From the NCBI GenBank assembly GCA_016201275.1, contig JACQDB010000114.1, positions 1 to 32,110 of the forward strand: a DNA stretch of 32,110 nucleotides, in the 5' to 3' direction. A model generated the notes under the pieces. It saw nothing but the letters and a program-made list of their open reading frames with translations. It was not told where the DNA came from and made no database searches. Origin of the DNA: Acidobacteriota bacterium (GTDB taxonomy: Bacteria; Acidobacteriota; Blastocatellia; UBA7656). The translations under genes were made by a program, and so were the position numbers. The number at the start of each line of letters is the position of its first letter. Position 1 is the stretch's first letter. This document shows positions 17,474 to 23,891 of the stretch, piece by piece.

Positions 17474-19066
17474 TCAGGGTTTTTCGGCCTCGCCGCCGAT
17501 TGCGATGAAGGCTGCGCCGAGATGTCTGGAAATCTCGGAAGCAAGCAAAGCGCGGGTTCCGCAGCGTGCGGCGGCGAGGTCGCCCGCCAAGCCATGCAAA
17601 TAAACTGCGGCGATGGTTGCGCCCAACGCGTCGTCGGTTTTCTGTGCGTAAAGTCCCGCGACAATTCCTGTCAACACGTCGCCGCTGCCGCCCGTCGCCA
17701 TGCCGGCGTTGCCCGTAGGGTTTACGTAAACTTCGCCATCGGGCGCGGCAATTAATGTGCGATGGCCTTTCAAAACTAAAATCACTTGATGCGCGATGGC
17801 GAAATCTCTAGCGATTTCGCGGCGATGCTGCGCGACTTCTGTGATGGACTGATTCACCAATCGCGCCATCTCGCCGGTGTGCGGCGTCAAAATCAAAGGC
17901 AGTGCGGCGCTGCCCTGCAAATTTTCTGTCCAACCGACCAGCGCGTTTAAGCCATCGGCATCTATGACCATAGGGCGGGATCGGCGGCGAATCATGTCAC
18001 GCACAAAAGTGCGCGTAGGTTCGTCGGCTGAACTTAATCCGGGGCCTATAGCGACAACATCACGTTCATTGGCAAAGGCAAGAGCGTGTTCGAGTGCCTC
18101 CACAGAAACTGCGCCTGCTTCGGTTTCACCAAGCGCTTCGGTCATGCATTCGGCAAGCACTTGGGCGGCAATGGCGGGTTGCGCCGATTGCGCTGTGGCG
18201 ATGGTCACCAGTCCCGCGCCTGCACGCATAGCCGCTTCGCCTGTTAAAGCCGCCGCGCCGGTTTTGCCACGCGACCCGGCGATGCAAAGAACTTTGCCTG
18301 CGTCGCCTTTGTGTGCCTGCGTTGTGCGCCGTGAAGCGGTCAACCAGGCTGCTATCATTGAAGGCTCTACGAAGTTGATATACGAGCCAGCATCGTTGAT
18401 GAGCGTGGCGGGTGAGCCAATGGGCGTGACGATTACCTCGCCGTTGAAATCGGCGGCAGGCGCAAAAACATTGGCGATTTTCGGAGCCGTGAAGGTTACA
18501 GTGAGAGCGGCTTTGACCGATGCGCCAATCAATTCAGCCGCATCGGAACGCAAGCCCGACGGCAGATCAACAGCAATGACCGGCTTGCATTGATTCAGGA
18601 ATTGAATCGCCGTAGCGAATAAACCGGCGGCGGGACGGGCGAGACCCGTGCCTAAGAGAGCATCGAAATAGAGATCGCAGGCGATGGCTTTGGTGTGTTG
18701 AGCGAACGCCTCATTGTTGTCTATCTCAAAAAAATTGCAGCCTTCTACCTGTTGAGCAAGAGCGCGAAGGATGTCGAAGTTCACCCGCGCCTCGCCCTTG
18801 GTGTCTTCCACACGACCTAATAAAATCACACTGACCTGCGCGCTTTTGGCAAGCAGTTGTCGAGCGATGGCTGCGCCGTCGCCGCCGTTGTTGCCTTTGC
18901 CGCATAATATCAAAGCGCGTTTGCCCTGCATTGCGCCGAACTTTTTTTCAACCGCTTCAACGGTTCGCATCGCGGCGTTTTCCATCAGCACTATCGCAGG
19001 CACGCCGTAACGCTCTGTGGTCAAGCGGTCAACCTCGCGCATCTGTGCGGCGGAAAGAATTTTCAT
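17474..19066 (-). CDS. nnr: Bifunctional NAD(P)HX epimerase / ADP-dependent NAD(P)HX dehydratase
   Basis: This enzyme repairs damaged (hydrated) NADH and NADPH. The N-terminal YjeF_N domain (residues ~1-220) shows MENAAMRTVE, GKGNNGGDGAAIAR (~56-69) and AVDLPSGL. The C-terminal dehydratase domain (~250-520) shows KGDAGKVLCIAGSRGKTGAA, AGAGLVTIA, LTPHTGEMARL and the signature GNAGMATGGSGDVLTGIVAGL (~452-472). The length is 530 aa, normal for the fused form. The ATG at 19066 fits the family start MKILSAAQMREVD. It is the probable first gene of an nnr-tsaE unit, with a repeat-filled region upstream. Confidence 0.96.
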   Translation of the reverse strand: MKILSAAQMREVDRLTTERYGVPAIVLMENAAMRTVEAVEKKFGAMQGKRALILCGKGNNGGDGAAIARQLLAKSAQVSVILLGRVEDTKGEARVNFDILRALAQQVEGCNFFEIDNNEAFAQHTKAIACDLYFDALLGTGLARPAAGLFATAIQFLNQCKPVIAVDLPSGLRSDAAELIGASVKAALTVTFTAPKIANVFAPAADFNGEVIVTPIGSPATLINDAGSYINFVEPSMIAAWLTASRRTTQAHKGDAGKVLCIAGSRGKTGAAALTGEAAMRAGAGLVTIATAQSAQPAIAAQVLAECMTEALGETEAGAVSVEALEHALAFANERDVVAIGPGLSSADEPTRTFVRDMIRRRSRPMVIDADGLNALVGWTENLQGSAALPLILTPHTGEMARLVNQSITEVAQHRREIARDFAIAHQVILVLKGHRTLIAAPDGEVYVNPTGNAGMATGGSGDVLTGIVAGLYAQKTDDALGATIAAVYLHGLAGDLAAARCGTRALLASEISRHLGAAFIAIGGEAEKP

Positions 19067-19150
19067 ATAGCCGATGATAGGCGAGTAAAAAGCGCTCTGT
19101 CAAAGTTGTGCCTCTCCGGTAGTGTCCTAAAATTATGGTGGTAGGTGATA

Positions 19151-19345
19151 ACCCGTGAAGCGGGTGACCGCTCTAAAGCCCAGTGCGCCAGCGCTGGGTT
19201 TGCGAATCGTAATAGCCTCCTAGCCTGCGAAGCGGTGATAGAGAATTGGCTATTACCCGCTTCGCGGGCTAACCATACGGCTGGGCGCTTGTCCACGGGC
19301 TGACGCCCGTGGCTTTATGCTTGCGCCCACTTCGTGGGCTAACCA
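19151..19345. repeat. REP-like hairpin cluster between nnr and the VOC cluster
   Basis: Successive palindromes include ACCCGTGAAGCGGGT (19151-19165), AGCCCAG...CTGGGTT (~19178-19200), ACCCGCTTCGCGGGCT (~19255-19270), CCACGGGC...GCCCGTGG (~19293-19312) and GCCCACTTCGTGGGCT (19325-19340). The last two CGGGCT/TGGGCT ends are both followed by AACCA. The region between 19067 and 19411 shows no gene, and the reading frame that crosses it only translates the repeats. Confidence 0.8.
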
Positions 19346-19474
19346 ACACACCATACGATTAGGGCACGACTGCCTCTCCACAATTTTGTCATCTCAATCG
19401 CGCTTCAACCCTTGACCTTCTGTGCTGCGAAGTTCATCGAGCAAAAAAAAATATCACCTTTTGTTGTTTCACAC

Positions 19475-19503
19475 TTGAAACGAATCTTTTTGGGTGATAC
19501 AGT
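19475..19503 (+). promoter_or_regulatory. Candidate promoter for the VOC/SRPBCC cluster
   Basis: TTGAAA (19475-19480) and TACAGT (19498-19503) are separated by 17 bases and lie ~70 bases before the first VOC gene. The match to a sigma70 consensus is partial. Confidence 0.35.
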
Positions 19504-19573
19504 GTTGCACGTTTGCAACAGTAGTGACCCAGCGGCTACTGAAAAAAAATTGAATGGAACAGGAGAAACCTTT

Positions 19574-19963
19574 ATGGCACGAGTTGTACATTTTGAAATC
19601 TCTGCGGACGAGCCTCAACGAGCTTTGGATTTTTACGCGAACGTGTTTGCCTGGAAAGCCCGGAAATGGGAAGGGCCACAAGATTACTGGTTGTTGATGA
19701 CCGGCGAAGGAACGGGCATAGATGGCGGTTTGATGCAGCGCACTGCCGAATTCCCGCCCACCGTCAACAGCATAGATGTGCCTTCGGTTGACGAGTTCGC
19801 GCAGAAAATTTTAGCCCACGGCGGCAAAGTCGTGGTTCCCAAAATGGCGCTGCCGGGCGTCGGGTATCTGGCCTACTGCACGGACACCGAAGGCAACATC
19901 TTCGGCATCTTTCAAAGCGATCAGGCGGTTCAAGCCAATGATTGTGCCAACCCTAATTCGTAG
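19574..19963 (+). CDS. VOC-family protein (CFP30B-like type)
   Basis: This 129-aa VOC-fold protein has the pattern VVHFEISADEPQRALDFY, then the VFAW and WEGPQDYWLL segments, and GIDGGL. It resembles the mycobacterial CFP30B/YaeR-like branch of the glyoxalase/bleomycin-resistance superfamily. The ATG at 19574 follows AGGAGA (19561-19566). An extension to 19412 is rejected as unlike the family. It is the first gene of a five-gene run (VOC, VOC, SRPBCC, VOC, VOC) on the same strand, each with a good ribosome binding site. The substrate is unknown. Confidence 0.85.
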   Translation: MARVVHFEISADEPQRALDFYANVFAWKARKWEGPQDYWLLMTGEGTGIDGGLMQRTAEFPPTVNSIDVPSVDEFAQKILAHGGKVVVPKMALPGVGYLAYCTDTEGNIFGIFQSDQAVQANDCANPNS

Positions 19964-19996
19964 TCAACAGCAGTCCCAACTTTCACCGGAGGATGT

Positions 19997-20383
19997 ATGA
20001 AAAGAGTCACAGGAATCGGCGGCATCTTTTTCAAGGCGCAGGACGCCAAGGCGCTCCGTGCCTGGTATCAGCAACACTTGGGCATAGAGATCAGCGAATG
20101 GGGCGGCCACGCTTTTGTCTGGCGCGATGCCGAAAACCCCGAAGGCAACGGCGTCACGGTGTGGTCTATTTTTCCCAGCGACACGCCTTACTTCGATTCT
20201 GGCGACAAGCCTTTCATGATTAATTATCGCGTCGAAAATCTCGATCAATTACTGGCGCAACTTCGCACCGAAGGCGTCACCGTCGAAGACAAAATCGCCG
20301 AAGAAGAGAACGGACGTTTCGCCTGGATTTTTGACCTCGAAGGCAACCGCGTGGAACTTTGGGAACCGGCGAAAGGAATGTAG
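19997..20383 (+). CDS. VOC-family protein
   Basis: The protein has 128 aa. The first module holds IGGIFFKAQDAKALRAWYQQHLGI and the second INYRVENLDQLLAQLRTEGV. It ends with DLEGNRVELWEP, where E120 is the expected last metal ligand. GGAGG lies just before the ATG, 33 bases after the previous gene. Sequence identity to its VOC neighbours is low, so this is not a recent tandem duplication. The reaction cannot be assigned. Confidence 0.87.
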   Translation: MKRVTGIGGIFFKAQDAKALRAWYQQHLGIEISEWGGHAFVWRDAENPEGNGVTVWSIFPSDTPYFDSGDKPFMINYRVENLDQLLAQLRTEGVTVEDKIAEEENGRFAWIFDLEGNRVELWEPAKGM

Positions 20384-20552
20384 TTCGCTTATGGTTTGGC
20401 AGGCTCTTAACCAAGTCTGTCAGACCTTTTTTTCAAAGGGTTCAAAAACCTGTGGGGATTTGTCGTCGCCCGCACTGCAAAACTGGCACGTAGCGAGGCT
20501 TCAATGGTTCCGCCGCAGGAAAAAAATAAAAACATAGAAACGGAGAAACCTT

Positions 20553-21038
20553 ATGAACTGCACACACACCATGTTTATCAATGCGCCCGTAGCCAAAGTT
20601 TTCTCTCTGGTGGATGACGAAAAAAATCTGAAACGCTGGATGGACGGATTGGAAGAGACCATCTTTCCCGAAGGCTACGAACGGGCGAAAAGCGTCGGCA
20701 CGAAATTCAAACAACGCATCCGGGAAGGCGCTCGCGTCAACGAATACGATGGCGAGGTGATCGCTTATGATAAGCCGCATCATCTGGCGATTCTGTTGGG
20801 CAACAAACATTTCACTGTGCGGGTTGATTATCGCTTCACGGCGGACCGTTTGCAGACGCGACTCGATTATCAATCGGCAATGATTCGCTCCTCCTGGTTC
20901 GTAAACTTGATGTGCAAACTCTTCGCGGGCTTCACCAGACGCCTGCTCAACAAACAGATGCAGAAATTGAAAGAGCTTGCCGAATTGCCTGATAATCCGT
21001 ATCAAAGCGCGCCGCAAGCCTTGAGCGCAGCGCGTTGA
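20553..21038 (+). CDS. SRPBCC (START/polyketide-cyclase-like) family protein
   Basis: The 161-aa product starts with the typical ligand-pocket pattern: FINAPVAKVFSLVDDEKNLKRWMDGL, followed by GTKFKQRIREG and a beta-rich middle. A long C-terminal amphipathic helix (FTRRLLNKQMQKLKELAEL) closes the fold. Such proteins bind hydrophobic ligands. ACGGAGAAACC precedes the ATG. Its place within a run of VOC genes suggests small-molecule handling. About 170 bases with no recognised gene separate it from the VOC gene upstream. Confidence 0.82.
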   Translation: MNCTHTMFINAPVAKVFSLVDDEKNLKRWMDGLEETIFPEGYERAKSVGTKFKQRIREGARVNEYDGEVIAYDKPHHLAILLGNKHFTVRVDYRFTADRLQTRLDYQSAMIRSSWFVNLMCKLFAGFTRRLLNKQMQKLKELAELPDNPYQSAPQALSAAR

Positions 21039-21073
21039 AAGTGAACCGCAAGCAACCCTATTTCGGAGGAACT

Positions 21074-21466
21074 ATGGTAAAAGCCCTATTCAAAACTGCC
21101 GCGCCGTATCTGGCAGACGCCATGAATCTGCCCGTGGAAAATGTCGAAACCGCGATGCCGTTTTATGAAACCGTCATGGGATTTCAGTTGGTCTCGCGCC
21201 ACGACGCGCCTTATCAATCTGTCGTTCTCGAAAGAGACAGCATACGCATTGGCCTGGCCGAAAATGGCGGCGACCCGACGCAGGAAGGTTGTTTCTTTGA
21301 AGTGGATTCAGTCGAAGCCGCCTTCGCGGAATTGCAGGCGAACGGATTGAATCACACAGCGGCCAACTTTCGCATAGACCGACACGGCAACACTGCTTAC
21401 AAAGTCTTTTTCGTTATCGCGCCGGACGGACTCTGTTATTGTCTGGGCGAACGGATGGAAACTTGA
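21074..21466 (+). CDS. VOC-family protein
   Basis: This 130-aa protein shows a VOC pattern: LPVENVETAMPFYETVMGFQLV, VVLERDSIRIGLAENGG, VDSVEAAFAELQANGL and VFFVIAPDGLCYCLGE. The usual terminal Glu ligand region is altered (LCYCLGE), so metal binding is uncertain. The ATG at 21074 was preferred to a TTG at 21035 because GGAGGAACT is directly upstream. It follows the SRPBCC gene by 35 bases. Confidence 0.83.
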   Translation: MVKALFKTAAPYLADAMNLPVENVETAMPFYETVMGFQLVSRHDAPYQSVVLERDSIRIGLAENGGDPTQEGCFFEVDSVEAAFAELQANGLNHTAANFRIDRHGNTAYKVFFVIAPDGLCYCLGERMET

Positions 21467-21530
21467 GTGACCGGTTGAAGCGATGGGGATTGATGTTGTT
21501 GGCCGACGCCCTGAAGACACCGCTTCAACA

Positions 21531-21643
21531 AACTTTGGTTCTCTGGTAGCTGGCGTGAAGACACTCAACATATAGAGGTTTCTACAGCAACCGCATACAA
21601 TATCTTGAGAGTCTTCATGGCAAACACCAGAGAGTCCAAACTT
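21531..21643. repeat. Long imperfect inverted repeat between two VOC genes
   Basis: Positions 21531-21573 pair with 21600-21643 as an imperfect ~43-bp stem (for example CTCTGGT/ACCAGAG and GAAGAC/GTCTTC blocks). A smaller stem, GTTGAAGCG/CGCTTCAAC (about 21473-21481 / 21521-21529), lies just upstream. It may be a decayed MITE or a structured leader of the VOC gene at 21721. Confidence 0.6.
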
Positions 21644-21720
21644 TTCACAATTCGTATTGTGTCGCGCTGGCATAACCCTCGCGGCAAAACCTAACCGATT
21701 AAAAAAAGGAGAACCATCAA

Positions 21721-22095
21721 ATGATTACCAAAGTAAAAATCGTCAGCATTACGGTACGCGATCAACAGAAAGCCTTGGAATTTTACACCGAAAAACTGGG
21801 CTTCACACTCGTCAACGATCAGCCTATGGGCGATGATAAAGGCACGCGCTGGATCGAACTGGCGCTGCCCGAAGGCGGAGCCATCGTCAATCTGTTTCCG
21901 CCGCAGGGCGCGGAGACCAAAATCGGCGGCCTTTCGAATATCATCTTCAATGCCAACGACGTGCAGCAGACCTACGACGAATTGAAAGAACGCGGCGTCG
22001 TCTTCATCGAACCACCGACCCAACAACATTGGGGAACCTATTGCATCTTCGCCGACCCCGATGACAATCGCTTCGTGCTGTCGGCAAGTACTTAA
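21721..22095 (+). CDS. VOC-family protein
   Basis: The 124-aa product begins KVKIVSITVRDQQKALEFYTEKLGF, the commonest VOC opening. Then come WIELALPEGGAIVNLF, IIFNANDVQQTYDELKERGV and FADPDDNRFVLS. AAGGAG sits 9 bases before the ATG. It is the last of the five clustered VOC/SRPBCC genes. The end motif has V-L rather than the usual E-L ligand position, so catalysis may differ. Confidence 0.87.
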   Translation: MITKVKIVSITVRDQQKALEFYTEKLGFTLVNDQPMGDDKGTRWIELALPEGGAIVNLFPPQGAETKIGGLSNIIFNANDVQQTYDELKERGVVFIEPPTQQHWGTYCIFADPDDNRFVLSAST

Positions 22096-22132
22096 TGAAT
22101 GAATAGTCGCTATCCCAATAGGAGGTAAAATT

Positions 22133-22378
22133 ATGGTACATCAAGCAGAACTACGGTTAGCGATTAGAGGAAGTCTTACACGCGATAATTGGACTCCTTT
22201 AAGCCAAATATATAGACATGTGGAACGAGAAGTGAATCTCGATAATGAAGATTGGCAGCCTCAATCTCCATCTTCAGATATTCCAAAGTGGCAGAGAAAT
22301 GATCGCAATAGTTTGCAATCCCAAAAGAGAAAAGGTGAGATCGTCTGGGATGGGCAGGCGAATTACAGGTTACCTTAA
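22133..22378 (+). CDS. Small winged-helix-like protein, family not identified
   Basis: An 81-aa product starts at an ATG with a strong AGGAGG (about 22121-22126). The pattern of helices and the end RNDRNSLQSQKRKGEIVWDGQANYRLP resemble the winged-helix segment found at the N-terminus of some Mrr-type restriction proteins, where a basic helix precedes a W-D-G-x-Y-R-L-P wing. No nuclease domain follows, and the frame ends cleanly. GC is visibly lower than in the VOC genes before it, suggesting acquisition. It could be a stand-alone DNA-binding protein or a remnant. Confidence 0.55.
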   Translation: MVHQAELRLAIRGSLTRDNWTPLSQIYRHVEREVNLDNEDWQPQSPSSDIPKWQRNDRNSLQSQKRKGEIVWDGQANYRLP

Positions 22379-22444
22379 AAAGTGTATTTGAGCTTAGGGA
22401 CTTAAAGATAATAGGGTCGTGTCCGAGTCTTGTTTTGCCAGTTG

Positions 22445-22715
22445 GTAGCTCGCGAAGCGAGCGTAAGCATTTAGCTCTTACCTTATGCAGCTAGTCACTA
22501 CCTAGCTGCATAGTAGCTCGCGAAGCGAGCGTAAGCATTTAGCCCCGTGCGTTAGCGCGGGGTGAGAACCAGTATTGTTGTGCAAGCCCGCGAAGCGGGC
22601 GATAGACGAGGGGGTTGGCAAATCTATCGCCCGTTACACGGGCTAGAAAAGGGTTTCGTTTCTCCACCCCAGCCCTTACGGACTGGGCTTTATGCTATCA
22701 CCCGCTTCGCGGGTT
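22445..22715. repeat. REP-like cluster with a perfect 31-bp direct repeat
   Basis: A 31-base unit (GTAGCTCGCGAAGCGAGC...TTTAGC) is perfectly repeated at 22445-22475 and 22513-22543. Between the copies is a palindrome, ATGCAGCTAG/CTAGCTGCAT. Further on are GCCCGCGAAGCGGGC (~22586-22600), a CGGGCGATAG/CTATCGCCCG pairing, and ACCCGCTTCGCGGGT (~22700-22714). The central palindromes resemble those at 19151-19345. No gene was found between 22379 and 22869. Confidence 0.8.
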
Positions 22716-22869
22716 CTGGGAGGTTCGTCACTTTTCATTCAGCACACAGCAGTTCAATCCAACCGAAGATTTTGGTAACCGATGGTTTGCAGGGATGGGC
22801 AGAATAAAGGTGAATCCTGCCGCCTTGTTGCCAAACTCGCATCACGCAAAGCGAAAACGGAGATTCATC

Positions 22870-22977
22870 ATGCTGAGAAGTATCTTCGCCGTGCTGGCCG
22901 GTAATGTCTATAGAGTGCCGACAGGACTTGAAAAGCCAACCGGTCATCACTCCTTTAAGCGCAAAAGGCTGCAATAA
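22870..22977 (+). pseudogene. Remnant of a membrane-protein gene start
   Basis: A 35-codon frame with GGAGATTC upstream begins MLRSIFAVLAGNV. This is very like the N-terminal membrane helix of a family of small membrane proteins in Acidobacteriota (MLRSxxAVLAG opening, from memory). The sequence then turns hydrophilic (GHHSFKRKRLQ) and stops. It looks like a truncated gene start fused to unrelated sequence, next to the repeat cluster. A short real peptide cannot be excluded. Confidence 0.35.
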
Positions 22978-23095
22978 AGAATCTCCTTGTTGCTAAGGGC
23001 AATACCCTGTCAGTACCAACTGGAATCATTTAAGCAACCGGTTTGAACCGTTTATTAAATGGAGCCGCCAAAATCATTTGTGCTATATTCTGGAA

Positions 23096-23692
23096 ATGCT
23101 GCAATACAAATTACTCAAATTATCACCGCGATTGCTGCGCTTTTACCGATCTACCTTACTCCTTGACTTCCCTCGCATTACCTCTTATCTGCCGGTTGTC
23201 GGTAAGGTTCTTGATGTTGGCTGTGGAGTTGGCATCGTCTCTCATCGAGTTGCTTCCGAACGTCGTGACCTGAACGTACTTGGGATTGATATATCGGCGG
23301 CCAGCATTGAGTTGGCGCGGGTTAATTACACGCTCCCCAACACGCGATATGAATGCAAGAGACTTGAAGCGGTCACCGAGCAATTCGATTGTGTCATGCT
23401 GCTTGATGTGCTTCACCACATTCCTCCCAGCGAATATGATAACTTGTTCAACTCAGTCAGATCATTGCTTGCGCCGGGTGGGTATCTGTTAGTCAAAGAT
23501 ATTGAGCGGCGTAGAGGTTATATATCTTTTGCGATGGATAGATATATATCAGGATGCAAGCCTGAAGAAATCAATTTGCACAATTGCGATGAGATGACTG
23601 CAATAGTATCCCAGCATTTGAGAGTAAAGAGCGTCGAAATAAAATTTAGATTTCCATTTCCCAATTATTATATCGTTGCGGATTCAGCTTGA
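23096..23692 (+). CDS. Class I SAM-dependent methyltransferase
   Basis: Numbering is from the ATG at 23096. Motif I VLDVGCGVGIVSH is at ~38-50, the acidic end of strand 2 is in LGIDIS (~62-67), and motif IV/post-IV is DCVMLLDVLHHIPP (~98-111). LLAPGGYLLVKDI follows. These define a Methyltransf_11/25-type fold of ~198 aa that methylates small molecules or lipids. GC is lower than in most neighbours. The ribosome binding site is weak, and an in-frame TTG at 23078 is an alternative start. No partner gene is adjacent. The ~200 bases after it, to the next gene, hold nothing recognisable. Confidence 0.85.
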   Translation: MLQYKLLKLSPRLLRFYRSTLLLDFPRITSYLPVVGKVLDVGCGVGIVSHRVASERRDLNVLGIDISAASIELARVNYTLPNTRYECKRLEAVTEQFDCVMLLDVLHHIPPSEYDNLFNSVRSLLAPGGYLLVKDIERRRGYISFAMDRYISGCKPEEINLHNCDEMTAIVSQHLRVKSVEIKFRFPFPNYYIVADSA

Positions 23693-23891
23693 CCTTGGGG
23701 TGATACTCCTTTTCTTGCCCGATCCTATATTTGACTCTGGCCGGATGGCAAGAGGAGGGATTCCCGAATTGGAACCCTTCTGACGCCGTTGTTGCTGTGG
23801 TATCACCTCGTTTTTCTATTGCTGTTGATTCCCTCCAACCTCTTCGGCGGACGCTTGCGAAGCCGACAACATCAACAGAGTTTCGCTTGAT

